Positions 51,565-60,811 are shown, counted from the stretch's first letter. The stretch is DNA of 64,000 bases from Pseudomonas synxantha BG33R (GCF_000263715.2 NZ_CM001514.1:2900936-2964935); one strand, 5' to 3'. Numbers and translations are program-made. Notes: generated from the letters alone by a model not told the origin.

Positions 51565-51777
51565 GTTCATTTCCTTATGTCGTAGTAGGCCCCTTCGTGG
51601 GGCGATGTTTACGACTTGAAAACTACACGGCCGGTAAGCCTGCAGTAACTGTAAGAGTTCACAGTATTTTATATTAAATAGTTTTTGAGTTTATTTTTTA
51701 ATCTCCTTTGCGAATAAGGATGTTTGTGATCTGTATGACAGTTGGCGGCCTTCAAGTTCGGATCGATATCATGCACA

Positions 51778-52260
51778 TCAACGTCCGGCCACGGCGTCTT
51801 CTATAGCTGCAATATCAATCTTGGTCATCTTCATCATCGCCTCAAACGCACGCTTGGCCACGACAGGATCTTTACTGGTGACCGCATCGACCAACACCCG
51901 TGGCGAAATCTGCCACGACAACCCCCACTTGTCCTTGCACCAACCGCAAGCACTTGCCTGCCCACCATTGTCGATGATGGCATGCCACAAGCGATCGGTT
52001 TCTTCCTGGTCATCCGTAGACACCTGAAAGGAAAACGCCTCACTGTGCTTGAACATCGGGCCGCCATTGAGGCCAACGCAGGGGATACCCAGCACGGTGA
52101 ATTCCACGGTCAGCTCATCGCCCTGTTTACCCGCCGGGTAGTCGCCAGGCGCATGGTGAACGTTCCCCACTTTGCTGTCGGGAAAGGTGTTGGCGTAGAA
52201 GGTCGCCGCCTCCAGGGCATCGTTGTTGTACCAGAGGCAGATCGTATTTTTGTTGTTCAT
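51778..52260 (-). CDS. VOC-superfamily protein (PhnB / 3-dmu-9_3-mt type)
   Basis: A 160-residue protein of the vicinal oxygen chelate fold, PhnB-like subgroup. CLWYNNDALEAATFYANTFP at the N-terminus, VGLNGGPMFKHSEAFSFQVS in the middle, and CGWCKDKWGLSWQISPRVLV at the end are all typical. Despite the old name, no methyltransferase activity is expected. Role unknown. It lies alone on the minus strand. The gap 51565-51777 upstream of the RHS gene is AT-rich and without a gene. Confidence 0.9.
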   Translation of the reverse strand: MNNKNTICLWYNNDALEAATFYANTFPDSKVGNVHHAPGDYPAGKQGDELTVEFTVLGIPCVGLNGGPMFKHSEAFSFQVSTDDQEETDRLWHAIIDNGGQASACGWCKDKWGLSWQISPRVLVDAVTSKDPVVAKRAFEAMMKMTKIDIAAIEDAVAGR

Positions 52261-52325
52261 CGCAAGGCTCCTCGGGTTGGAAGGTGCGTGAAGTCTAGAC
52301 GATAACCGCGGGCGTTCTGCCCCGT

Positions 52326-53045
52326 TCAGAACCGCTCATCCAGGATCGCCGGTAAGGTGATGTCCTTGACGAAACTGGCCGGGGACAAGTTCAGCGTCAT
52401 GCGCACCACTTGCACCACGTCATGCACAGGAATCGACTGGCCCTGATCGCGTTGCGCTGCCACTGCGAGGGGTGTGCTCAACGGGTCTTCGGTGTTCAGG
52501 TAACCCAGGTTCAGGCAGGTCACGCCCAGGCGCTGATGCCGATAGCCTTCACGCAAGGCATCGGCAATCCCGCGCAACGCAAACTTGGAGGCACCGAAGG
52601 CCACCTCCGGGCGGCCACTTTGCGGCAGGCCGGAGGTCGAGCCAGTCAGGATGATCCGTGGGTTGGCACTGTCGAGCAGCACCGGCAGCAGGCGTTTGAT
52701 CAGCAACAAGGTAGCGGTGATGTTGCACGTGACAATGGCTTCGAGCTGCTCATCACCGTCGGCCAAAAAGTTGTACGCCGGGTCGAAGGCAAATTCTTCC
52801 CAGATACCCAGGTTGTAGATCAAGGTATCCAACCCGCTCTCGGCCACCGCGGCCTCAATGGCCTGGGCAGCTTTGGCGGGTTCGGCCAGGTTGGCTTCGA
52901 TCCAGCGCACCTGCACATCAGCCTTGTGGTTGAGCTGTTCAGGACGGCTGCGGGATACACCGATCAGCGTATCCCCGGGTTCGCCCAACCCCTCGATCAG
53001 CGCCTTGCCCAGGCCTTTGCTGGCGCCAACTACCATGGTTTTCAT
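52326..53045 (-). CDS. SDR-family protein lacking the catalytic tyrosine
   Basis: A 239-residue SDR. The nucleotide-binding loop is VVGASKGLGKALIEGLG (GxxxGxG), and catalytic Ser lies in ILTGSTSGLPQSG. The active motif reads VAFGASKFALRG, giving Phe150 where classical SDRs have Tyr (YxxxK), while Lys154 is kept. The codon at 52596-52598 is TTC. Reductase activity by the normal proton-donor route would be impaired, so a different activity or a binding role is likely. The start at 53045 begins the Rossmann fold; the frame extends 30 codons upstream into the gap with the MFS gene. Confidence 0.85.
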   Translation of the reverse strand: MKTMVVGASKGLGKALIEGLGEPGDTLIGVSRSRPEQLNHKADVQVRWIEANLAEPAKAAQAIEAAVAESGLDTLIYNLGIWEEFAFDPAYNFLADGDEQLEAIVTCNITATLLLIKRLLPVLLDSANPRIILTGSTSGLPQSGRPEVAFGASKFALRGIADALREGYRHQRLGVTCLNLGYLNTEDPLSTPLAVAAQRDQGQSIPVHDVVQVVRMTLNLSPASFVKDITLPAILDERF

Positions 53046-53110
53046 TACGCGTCTCCTTGACTGAAGCGCGTAGTTATAAGGCAGTTGGGTGGGGCTTTCC
53101 AGCGTGGTGT

Positions 53111-54295
53111 TCAGGCTTGCACGGCTTCCCGGCAAGTGTGTAAACCCGCACGCCGCGAGCGCCAGGCCAAACCCAGCACCATCATCAAGCCCAGGCCCGC
53201 CATGATTGCACCGGCCAGGGAAATAGCCGGGTAGCCCAACCCGGCGTTGATCACCGCGCCACCCAGCGCCGCACCAATCGCATTGCCAAAATTGAACGCG
53301 CCGATGTTCATCGCCGACGCCAGGTTAGGCGCATCCTTGGCGGCCTCCATCACACGCATCTGCAACGGCGGTACCAGCGCAAAACTGGCGGCACCCCATA
53401 GCAGGATCGACACGGCGGCAGGCAGCGGCCATTGCATCAGTACCGAGAAGGCCAGCAGCACGGCAATCAACACCACCAGCGAGGTGATCAAGGTACGGTC
53501 CACCGAGCGGTCGGCCGACTTGCCGCCCCACACGTTGCCCAGGGTCAGCCCGATCCCGAACAGCACAAGCATCCCGGTGACGAAGTTGGTCGAGGCGTGG
53601 GTGACGTTGCGCAGAATCGGCGCGATGTAAGTGAACACCGTGAACATCGCACTGGAGCCCACCACCGTCAGCGCCAACGCGGCCAGCACCGGCCCGCGGC
53701 CCAATACGCGGATTTCCGCCATCAGGCTGCCGCCTTTAGGCGCGGGTGCATTCGGCAACGCCCACCACAGCGCCGCCATTACCACCGCACCGAGGCCGCT
53801 GATACCCCAGAACGCCGTGCGCCAACCAAAGTTTTCGCCAAACCAGGTCGCCAGCGGCACGCCGCCGATGGTCGCCAAGGTCAGCCCGAGAAACATCGCC
53901 GCGACCGCTCCCGCGCGTTTCTCCGGCGCTACCACGCTGGCTGCCACAATCGAACCAATGCCGAAAAACGCCCCGTGGTTCAGCGACGTCACCAGCCTTG
54001 CGATCATCAAGGTCTGATAGTTGGTGGCCAGCGCCGACAATAAATTGCCCAAGGTAAAAATCGCCATCAGCCCAATCAGCAAATAACGACGCGGCACTCT
54101 CGCCGTGGCAAGGGTCATGATCGGCGCGCCGATCAGCACGCCCATGGCATAGGCACTCACCAGCAGCCCGGCGGCTGGAATGGATACGCCAAGATCGGCG
54201 GCAATACCGGGCAACATGCCCATGGGCGCAAACTCCGTGACCCCAATGCCGAAGGCACCGATGGACAAGGCTACAAGGGGTGGATTGATACGCAT
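53111..54295 (-). CDS. MFS transporter (AraJ/DHA1 type)
   Basis: A 394-residue, 12-helix transporter of the DHA1/AraJ group. It has LSIGAFGIGVTEFAPMGMLP, SAYAMGVLIGAPIMTLATAR, VPRRYLLIGLMAIFTLGNLL and NHGAFFGIGSIVAASVVAPE, which are diagnostic. These proteins export sugars or small toxic compounds; substrate unknown. The ATG at 54295 begins the N-terminal helix; the frame starts 16 codons earlier. It is divergent from a LysR regulator at 54390 with 94 bases between, a typical regulator-exporter pair. Confidence 0.9.
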   Translation of the reverse strand: MRINPPLVALSIGAFGIGVTEFAPMGMLPGIAADLGVSIPAAGLLVSAYAMGVLIGAPIMTLATARVPRRYLLIGLMAIFTLGNLLSALATNYQTLMIARLVTSLNHGAFFGIGSIVAASVVAPEKRAGAVAAMFLGLTLATIGGVPLATWFGENFGWRTAFWGISGLGAVVMAALWWALPNAPAPKGGSLMAEIRVLGRGPVLAALALTVVGSSAMFTVFTYIAPILRNVTHASTNFVTGMLVLFGIGLTLGNVWGGKSADRSVDRTLITSLVVLIAVLLAFSVLMQWPLPAAVSILLWGAASFALVPPLQMRVMEAAKDAPNLASAMNIGAFNFGNAIGAALGGAVINAGLGYPAISLAGAIMAGLGLMMVLGLAWRSRRAGLHTCREAVQA

Positions 54296-54389
54296 GGTTG
54301 ACTCCTCATCTGTGTGCCGAATGCTACAATCCAGCCTTATCAAGCAGTAGCCCCGGCTCGGGAACTACAGCTTTGCGCAGGAGGCACAA

Positions 54390-55283
54390 ATGGATATCGG
54401 CGGTCGGTCAGGAGAGATGGAAGTGTTCGCCATGGTCGCCGAGCACGGCAGCCTGTCGGGCGCGGCGCGAGCCCTGGGGCTGACGCCATCGTCCATCAGC
54501 CGCATCATCACCCGCACCGAAAAGCGCATCGGCACCCGACTGCTGCTGCGCACTACCCGCGCAATCACCTTCACCGCCGAAGGCGAAGCCTACCTGCGCG
54601 GCGCCCGGCGCATCCTCGCAGACATGGCCGAAGTCGAAGACGCCATCACCGACCAGGGCACCCCACGCGGCCGCCTGCGAGTCAGCGCCGCGCTGGCCCA
54701 TGGCCGCATGACCATCGTCCCGCTGATCGCCGCCTTCAGCGCCCGCTATCCCGCCATCGTCGTCGACCTGATGCTCGGCGATGAAGTCGTGGACATCCTC
54801 GGCGGCCAGGCCGACGTCGCCATCCGCTTCGGCCCCCTCGCCGACAGCCCGCTGACTGCCCGCCATATCGGCTCCACCGGACAGGTGATCGTCGCCTCAC
54901 CGGACTACCTGGCAAGGCATGGCACCCCGGTAACGCCGCAGGATCTACTCCAGCACAACTGCCTGCGCTTCAACTTTCGCCGAGCGACGCCGGATTGGCC
55001 GTTCAGGGTGGATGGGCGGGAGTTTTCGTTGAAGGTGGCGGGGACGATTGAGGGCAACAGTGGCGATGCATTGGCACAGTTGGCGAAGCTGGGGGCAGGA
55101 ATTGCGCGGATTGGGGCGTTTAGTGTGGTGGAGGAGGTGAAGCGGGGGGAGTTGGTGGTGTTGCTGGAGGACTTTAACCCGGGGGATGTGGAGCCGATTC
55201 ATGCGGTGTTTGTGGGGGGAGGGGCGATGCCGGCGCGGGTGAGGGCGTTTGTGGATTTTTTGGTGGAGCGGCATGGGGTTTGA
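54390..55283 (+). CDS. LysR-family regulator
   Basis: A 297-residue LysR regulator. The HTH is SGEMEVFAMVAEHGSLSGAA then LTPSSISRIITRTEKRIGTR; the effector domain includes AALAHGRMTIVPLIAAFSAR and DLMLGDEVVDILGGQADVAI. It is divergent from the AraJ-type exporter, its likely target. The last third of the gene (from about 54990) has a different base pattern, full of GGG and GGGG runs on the coding strand, after a C-rich first part. It ends against the AT-rich islet that begins at about 55300. Confidence 0.9.
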   Translation: MDIGGRSGEMEVFAMVAEHGSLSGAARALGLTPSSISRIITRTEKRIGTRLLLRTTRAITFTAEGEAYLRGARRILADMAEVEDAITDQGTPRGRLRVSAALAHGRMTIVPLIAAFSARYPAIVVDLMLGDEVVDILGGQADVAIRFGPLADSPLTARHIGSTGQVIVASPDYLARHGTPVTPQDLLQHNCLRFNFRRATPDWPFRVDGREFSLKVAGTIEGNSGDALAQLAKLGAGIARIGAFSVVEEVKRGELVVLLEDFNPGDVEPIHAVFVGGGAMPARVRAFVDFLVERHGV

Positions 55284-55417
55284 TGGAGGGTGACGAATCC
55301 CTGCAAATAGCAGTTATTCGTTTTTGCCTAAAAAATCAGGGTAATTTTAATTGGAACATGAAAAAAAACACTTGCAATGATACGGTCATGACCTCTTCGA
55401 GACTATCGGGTATTGCT

Positions 55418-56452
55418 ATGCCTACTATCCAGTCCATGCGTTTACCAATACCTGCGAACTGGCAGGATTTCGAAACGATCGTCAGAGACGCTCAGGCGCT
55501 ACGCTGGTGCAGCGTAAACTTGCAGAAAAACGGTCGGCCCGGCCAGGCTCAAAATGGAGTAGACATCTATGGCGCAGACAATATTGGGCGGCCGGTAGGG
55601 GTTCAATGTAAATGTTATAGGGAGCAGTTGAAACTTACAGATGTCACGTCTGAGATTACAAATGCCGAGGGATTTGGGGGGCGATTGACAGCGCTGTTTA
55701 TCGCGACCGCAACCGATCACGATGCAGTCCTCCAGCAACAAGTGCGAGACATATCTGACGCCAGAGTGGCTCAAGGACTGTTTGCGGTATCTGTCATTTA
55801 TTGGGACGAAATTGTGGCTAGCCTACTACTGAATCCTCAGGTTTTTAAAAACCACTATCCACAGATATCATTACCATCTGTAAAGGTGTCTGACCCAGAC
55901 CGAATGATCGCTGCATTGGAAATTGGCTATCACGGCGGTGAACTGTGGGAGGGTGTAGAGCTCATTCATGGTAGTGTTGGCAACATGGTTAACCAAGATC
56001 CCGATGAATTAACTACAGTCATTCAGGGGCTAGAGCGCCGTACCCAACAGATATTTCCACCAAAAGACAGCAGCATAATACTTGAGTCACTTGCGCTCGT
56101 TAGAAAAGTTTGCCTTTCTGAAAAAAATACTCCTGCTGACTGGAAAACAGTCAAGCTTCACGCTGATCGAGTATCGACGCGTTTCCACAAAGCCGGCTCA
56201 TGGCTAACGAATGAAGAAGCCCTAGTGCTCGATATGGGGCTCCGCCTCGGAAGCATCTATTATAAAAGTATTGAAATCCCTTCAGTTAAAGTCAGAAAGG
56301 CAATGAAGTCTCAGATGCAGGTAATACTAGGGGATGAAATTTTTTCAGCGATTGATGATGAATTTGAGGCGGCAGGATCATTGTCAGATGGTTTTAGGTG
56401 GGCGATGCGGATGTACACTCTGTTAAATAGGGGGATTCGCTATCGGTTGTGA
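55418..56452 (+). CDS. Mrr-like restriction endonuclease (PD-(D/E)XK) candidate with unrecognised C-terminal domain
   Basis: A 344-residue protein. The N-terminal 130 residues fit an Mrr-type PD-(D/E)XK nuclease: NWQDFETIVRD (Glu19), KNGRPGQAQNGVDIYG (Asp49), then GVQCKCY (Gln63-x-Lys65), in the order E...D...QxK. Residues 150-344 contain GYHGGELWEGVELIHGSVGN then RRTQQIFPPKDSSIILESLA, and match nothing I recognise. The gene is AT-rich compared with the LysR gene before it. The start is uncertain: ATGs at 55358, 55388 and 55418 are in frame, and 55418 gives the family-like PIPANWQDFE start. It probably belongs to a defence-type module with the next gene. Confidence 0.6.
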   Translation: MPTIQSMRLPIPANWQDFETIVRDAQALRWCSVNLQKNGRPGQAQNGVDIYGADNIGRPVGVQCKCYREQLKLTDVTSEITNAEGFGGRLTALFIATATDHDAVLQQQVRDISDARVAQGLFAVSVIYWDEIVASLLLNPQVFKNHYPQISLPSVKVSDPDRMIAALEIGYHGGELWEGVELIHGSVGNMVNQDPDELTTVIQGLERRTQQIFPPKDSSIILESLALVRKVCLSEKNTPADWKTVKLHADRVSTRFHKAGSWLTNEEALVLDMGLRLGSIYYKSIEIPSVKVRKAMKSQMQVILGDEIFSAIDDEFEAAGSLSDGFRWAMRMYTLLNRGIRYRL

Positions 56453-56654
56453 GTTCAACTGGATAAGTTTATTTTTAACTTGTGGGGTTTTTGGCTTGAG
56501 TGTTTGAGCTAAGCTAACAAGCCGTGGCAAAGTTATCTGTGAAGTTCAATTCCGGAGGGCGTGCGCGCTTTGTTAGGCAAAATGATCAAACTTGCAACTG
56601 GCTCTTCGAGGTGTGGTAAATGACTTTATGTATAAGGTAATTTAGGAGTTTGTT

Positions 56655-57221
56655 TTGTCCAAGGTCAGGTGTAAAGAGCTAGAACAGGATGTGGGGTTGG
56701 GCGCTTTTGGAGCAAGATGCCTAGATGATATGGTCTGGAAACTCGCGTGGGAGATACGCAACCTTGAACGAGAGGAAAATTCCACTACCGGACCCTATCA
56801 AAATGAAAAAGAAGCAGAGTTTGCTGCTTTTAATTGTGCGATTTCTGCCTGGCATATCTTAGATTGGGTATGGAGGACATGCAATCAAGAGCAGAAGGCA
56901 AAAATTAGCCCTGACGGCACATTCAAAAGTTTTAAGACTGCCATGGCGGCGGAATGCCGAAGCTTATTGATTTGCCAAACCTTGTGCAACTCTACAAAGC
57001 ACGCCTCTCCAGGGCGAGATCTTCGCCTTCGCTGTTTATGTCGTTTTGTTTTAGTTGATCCCGATTCAAATAAAATGAAATTTAACTTGATTGTCGAAGC
57101 CGGCGGCGAAGAGCACTTGGCTCTAGATGTATTCAAACAAGCTGGGCGGTTTTTGTTTGAGAAATTAATTGCCTGGAATCTTTTTGAGGTTTTTGATGAG
57201 GATGATCATCTCTTTAAGTAA
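56655..57221 (+). CDS. Unrecognised helical protein (HEPN-like features) in the nuclease islet
   Basis: A 188-residue soluble protein with no family that I can name. It is largely helical, with KLAWEIRNLEREENSTTGPY and FNCAISAWHILDWVWRTCNQ. An N-x-x-K-H motif, CNSTKHASPGRD (about residues 113-124), resembles a feature of HEPN-like helical proteins. The start is TTG at 56655, supported by AGGAG six bases upstream; no ATG fits better. It is AT-rich like the nuclease gene 200 bases upstream and lies on the same strand. A defence or toxin-like role is only inferred from the neighbour. Confidence 0.5.
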   Translation: MSKVRCKELEQDVGLGAFGARCLDDMVWKLAWEIRNLEREENSTTGPYQNEKEAEFAAFNCAISAWHILDWVWRTCNQEQKAKISPDGTFKSFKTAMAAECRSLLICQTLCNSTKHASPGRDLRLRCLCRFVLVDPDSNKMKFNLIVEAGGEEHLALDVFKQAGRFLFEKLIAWNLFEVFDEDDHLFK

Positions 57222-57461
57222 TTGGAAGCTACAGTAGCGTGACGCCTACTCTTTTGTAGCGAAAAAAGAGACCGTTTATTTTTTCAGATAAATATAACCA
57301 TACCTTTTTTCGGCCCAGTTATTTTTACCTGACAGAGACTTAATTTATCGGTTTGTGCCAAGGTTTTCTCAGAATCTACCCGCTTTGTGTAGCTTTTTCA
57401 GCTTGCTGAAACGTTTCATCGAGTTTATAAAACGCCTACAACTCCAAAAAAAGGCGTAGCC

Positions 57462-58676
57462 ATGACCCCGCTCAAACTCCTCATCGCCCTCAGCACACTC
57501 TCCGTCACCTCCCACGCCATGGCCTGGGATTACGTCCTGCTCGACACCGACAAAGCCGCCCAGAACTGGCAGATCACCAGCCAGCAACTCGGCATAACAA
57601 CCGACAAACCCTTCAGCGTTACCCTGCGCACCTTGCACGGCGGTCGGCAGGAGGGGGTCAGCATCGTTGATATCGATAACGGCACGATGAAGCTTTCGGT
57701 GGTGCCGACTCGCGGTATGAACGTGTTGCAGGCTTCGGTCGGCGATGTGCGCATGGGTTGGGATTCGCCGGTCAAGGAAGTGGTCAATCCGTCGTTCATC
57801 GAGCTCAATGGCCGCGGTGGGTTGGGCTGGCTGGAAGGCTTCAACGAGCTGGTCACCCGCTGCGGCTACGAGTGGGTCGGCCACCCTGGCATCGACAACG
57901 GCGAACTGCTGACCCTGCACGGGCGGGCCGCCAATATTCCTGCGAATAAAGTCACGCTGCATATCGATGAAAAACCACCGTATGCCATCACCGTGCGCGG
58001 TGAGCTGAAAGAGCAGGCGTTCAAGAAGGTCGACTTCTCTGTCGCGACCGAACTGGTCACCCAACCTGGCAGTGTGGTGTTTGCCCTCAACGACACCCTG
58101 ACCAACAACGGCGACTATCCGAAGGAATACCAGGCGCTGTATCACAGTAACTTCAGCACCCCGTTCCTGGAGCAGGGCGCGCGGTTTGTCGCGCCGGTGA
58201 AGCAGGTGTCGCCGTTCAACGAAAAGGCCAAGGGCGAATTGGCCGACTGGCAAACCTATCGCGCACCGACCAAGGACTATGACGAAACGGTCTACAACGT
58301 GGTGCCATATGCCGATGCCAAGGGCGATACCTTGACCGTGCTGCATAACAAGGCCGGCAGCCTGGGCGTTTCGGTTGGCTTCAATACGCAGACGCTGCCG
58401 GTGTTTTCCCTCTGGAAAAACACCGACACCCAAGGCCAGGGCTATGTCACGGGGCTGGAGCCGGGGACGAGTTTTTCCTACAACCGTCGTTATCAGCGGC
58501 CACTGAATCTGGTGCCGACAATCGGGCCGAAGGAACACAAGCAGTTCCGCATCAGCTATAGCCTGTTGGCGGACAAGGCCGCTGTTGATAAGGCTTTGAA
58601 GCAGGTCAGCGAAATTCAGGATGGGCGTGAGACTGAGGTGCGGCAGACGCCGTTGGTTGATTTGACCAAGGAATGA
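57462..58676 (+). CDS. Aldose-1-epimerase-like protein (DUF4432), exported
   Basis: A 404-residue protein with a signal peptide (residues 1-21, ending AMA before WDYV). The galactose-mutarotase-like (DUF4432) beta-sandwich includes LSVVPTRGMNVLQASVGDVR, the family's hallmark VxPTRGM motif, then FIELNGRGGLGWLEGFNELV and CGYEWVGHPGIDNGELLTLHGR, with His residues for substrate binding. It probably handles an aldose or sugar-like compound in the periplasm; substrate unknown. ATG at 57462 has AAGGCG upstream. It is monocistronic, separated by 240 bases from the islet before it. Confidence 0.85.
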   Translation: MTPLKLLIALSTLSVTSHAMAWDYVLLDTDKAAQNWQITSQQLGITTDKPFSVTLRTLHGGRQEGVSIVDIDNGTMKLSVVPTRGMNVLQASVGDVRMGWDSPVKEVVNPSFIELNGRGGLGWLEGFNELVTRCGYEWVGHPGIDNGELLTLHGRAANIPANKVTLHIDEKPPYAITVRGELKEQAFKKVDFSVATELVTQPGSVVFALNDTLTNNGDYPKEYQALYHSNFSTPFLEQGARFVAPVKQVSPFNEKAKGELADWQTYRAPTKDYDETVYNVVPYADAKGDTLTVLHNKAGSLGVSVGFNTQTLPVFSLWKNTDTQGQGYVTGLEPGTSFSYNRRYQRPLNLVPTIGPKEHKQFRISYSLLADKAAVDKALKQVSEIQDGRETEVRQTPLVDLTKE

Positions 58677-58775
58677 CGCCGCCTGGTGCATGATTGCGAT
58701 GTTATTGATGTTGAGCACCCACGCTTATGCGGGGTGCGGCAACATTAACGACGGAGTGAAGCCGTCAGCCGGCGA

Positions 58776-59315
58776 TCAATCTGGCGTTGTCCGGCCAGTC
58801 GAACGTCTAATGCTCGCAAGAAATATCCTGGTGTCCCGATTGGACCGCAGATGAACCACACGGCAGGCAGGTGGGGCAGCCGCCACGAGTTGTTGCATCT
58901 TTACTCGCGCAGATTCTTTGGTCTGCCACATGAATCTAAAAAACTCCGGCAGGTTCGCCAGTCGCTCGGGACAGTTCTCCGGCAAGTCAGGTCGAGTCTG
59001 ACCGCGTCTGAGCAGCGTCCTCAGCAGCACGCGCCAGAATCGGAGCGTCGCCGAACGGTCAATCCATATCAACAGATCTGCGCGAGCCAGCCGGTTGTCC
59101 CAAGTGGTTGAATGGCCACCTTCGAATATCCAGCGTTCACGGGCCTCGGCCTCCAGGCAAAGCTGGGTCTTCGCGTCGCGGCTGCGTTCGATCCACCCTG
59201 GCTGCCAGTGGATAGTGTCGATATGAACGACCGGCAAACCCGTGCACTGACCAAGCTTGCGCGCCAAGGTGCTTTTGCCTGACCCAGGTTGACCCACAAT
59301 CATCACCCGTCGCAT
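58776..59315 (-). CDS. P-loop kinase-like protein (adenylate-kinase/FlaR topology)
   Basis: A 179-residue P-loop protein. Walker A is MIVGQPGSGKST (residues 5-16), followed by VVHIDTIHWQPGWIERSRD, the DNA-topology/adenylate-kinase-like family signature. RWIFEGGHSTTWDNRLARAD is the Walker B-like strand, and LIWIDRSATLRFWRVLLRTL follows. Substrate unknown; the family is often misnamed as a topology modulator. The ATG at 59315 begins the P-loop strand; the frame reaches 59414 upstream with no conserved sequence. Confidence 0.84.
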   Translation of the reverse strand: MRRVMIVGQPGSGKSTLARKLGQCTGLPVVHIDTIHWQPGWIERSRDAKTQLCLEAEARERWIFEGGHSTTWDNRLARADLLIWIDRSATLRFWRVLLRTLLRRGQTRPDLPENCPERLANLPEFFRFMWQTKESARVKMQQLVAAAPPACRVVHLRSNRDTRIFLASIRRSTGRTTPD

Positions 59316-59450
59316 CGAAGCACCTTCTCGCTGTGTACGCTGATTTTTTGGGGGGGCGATTCTACGGCAATGCCTGTCTGCGTCAACGTGCTCACGCAAG
59401 CCCAAGAGCGCCACCTTTTATCCAGGCACCCCGTGCCAACGTTGGCGGTC

Positions 59451-59467
59451 TTCGCGAGCAAGCTCGC
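59451..59467. repeat. Short REP-type palindrome fragment
   Basis: TTCGCGAGCAAGCTCGC, a remnant of the same GAGCNNGCTC repeat class seen at 19868. It lies between the kinase-like gene and the LysE exporter. Confidence 0.5.
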
Positions 59468-59483
59468 TTCTACAGTGGTTGGG

Positions 59484-60104
59484 TTACGCCCTGCGCGCCG
59501 TTAACAACACTGTCGCCGCCGCTGACAACAGCCCCGCGCAGCAACGATTGAAGATGCGCTTGCCCCTTGGTTCGGCAAACCAGCGGCGCATGTGCAGGCC
59601 CATGTAGGCGTAGGCGCTGATGGCGATCCATTCCAGAACCAGGAACATCGCGCCCAGCAGGGCGAACTGTGCGGTGATGGGTTGGCCAGGTACCACGAAC
59701 TGCGGCAGGAAAGCGGTGAAGATCAGGATGGCTTTCGGGTTGCCCGCCGCCACCAGAAACTCCTGCCGTGCCAGGGCCCATAAGCCGACCTGGTGAGCGG
59801 CTGTTGGTGACTCGGCCTGTGGTTGCGCACGCCATAGCTGATACGCCAGATAAAACAGATACGCCGCGCCCAGTATCTTGATCCCGTAAAACAACAACTC
59901 CGACGTTTGCAGCACCGCCGCCAACCCGGCGGAGGCGAGGGCGATCATGCCGGCAAAGGCCAGCAAGCGGCCGAGACCTGCGAGGCAGGAGGTGCGGAAG
60001 CCGTAGCGAGTGGCGTTGCTTACCGACAGCAGGTTGTTGGGGCCAGGCGCCATGTTCAGGGCGAAGCAGGCAGGCAAGAAGAGGGCAAGGGTGGCGAGGT
60101 CCAT
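59484..60104 (-). CDS. LysE/RhtB-family exporter
   Basis: A 206-residue membrane protein with about six helices, typical for LysE/RhtB. LPACFALNMAPGPNNLLSVS is the diagnostic N-terminal motif (PGPNxL), followed by RYGFRTSCLAGLGRLLAFAG and GAAYLFYLAYQLWRA. NPKAILIFTAFLPQFV is the second-half signature. It exports amino acids or amino-acid-like compounds; substrate not deducible. It stands alone, divergent from the GNAT gene. Confidence 0.92.
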   Translation of the reverse strand: MDLATLALFLPACFALNMAPGPNNLLSVSNATRYGFRTSCLAGLGRLLAFAGMIALASAGLAAVLQTSELLFYGIKILGAAYLFYLAYQLWRAQPQAESPTAAHQVGLWALARQEFLVAAGNPKAILIFTAFLPQFVVPGQPITAQFALLGAMFLVLEWIAISAYAYMGLHMRRWFAEPRGKRIFNRCCAGLLSAAATVLLTARRA

Positions 60105-60295
60105 GGCGGCTCCGGGTTTGGTCGGATGAGAGCGTTGAGGATAGGGGCAGTCGGCAGGGGCGGCAATGAGGCTGGCAGTGCATCTGCGTGCCGCAGCGCA
60201 AGATCTTTATTTAGTCCCCGGCGAAACTGATTTCGTCATAAGCCCGCAGTCATACTGCGAAGACAGGATTCAGTGCACGAGGGAAGGAGCACGCG

Positions 60296-60811
60296 ATGAT
60301 TCGCAGAGCATTACCCACCGACGCAAACGCCATTGCCCAAGTGCATATCAGCAGCTGGCAAGAGGCGTATCGCGACCTGGTGCCCACCGACTATTTGAAC
60401 GGGTTGCAAGCCACCCTGGCTCAGCGCGAAGCCTATTGGCGTCGCTCGATAGCCGCGGGCGAACCTGGTGTATGGGTCGCAGAGGTGGACCAGCAGATTG
60501 TCGGGTGGATAGCCGTTGGCGCCAGCCGTGACGAAGAGGCCGCCGGGGCAAATGCAGGGGAGGTTATGGCCATCTATGTTCTGGCCAGGTATTGGCAAAC
60601 GGGTGTCGGGCTGGCCCTGTGGAACGCGGGTTTGCAGGCGTTGGTTCAGCAGGGGTATGACTGCCTGACGCTTTGGGTCCTGGCCCGCAATGAACGGGCC
60701 ATGCGCTTTTATCGCAGGGTCGGTTGTGTCGAGGACGCAGGCAGCGAACTCAACATTGAGAGGGGCGGCGTCACACTGGTGGAGGTGCGCTACAGGTTGT
60801 CCTTTACCTGA
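60296..60811 (+). CDS. GNAT-family N-acetyltransferase
   Basis: A 171-residue GNAT protein. IRRALPTDANAIAQVHISSW at the start and EVMAIYVLARYWQTGVGLAL (acetyl-CoA-binding Q/RxxGxG-like loop) with LWVLARNERAMRFYRRVGC at the end are standard. Substrate unknown. GGAG before the ATG supports the start. Its 3' end overlaps, on the opposite strand, the tail of a DUF6429-like gene remnant. Confidence 0.86.
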   Translation: MIRRALPTDANAIAQVHISSWQEAYRDLVPTDYLNGLQATLAQREAYWRRSIAAGEPGVWVAEVDQQIVGWIAVGASRDEEAAGANAGEVMAIYVLARYWQTGVGLALWNAGLQALVQQGYDCLTLWVLARNERAMRFYRRVGCVEDAGSELNIERGGVTLVEVRYRLSFT

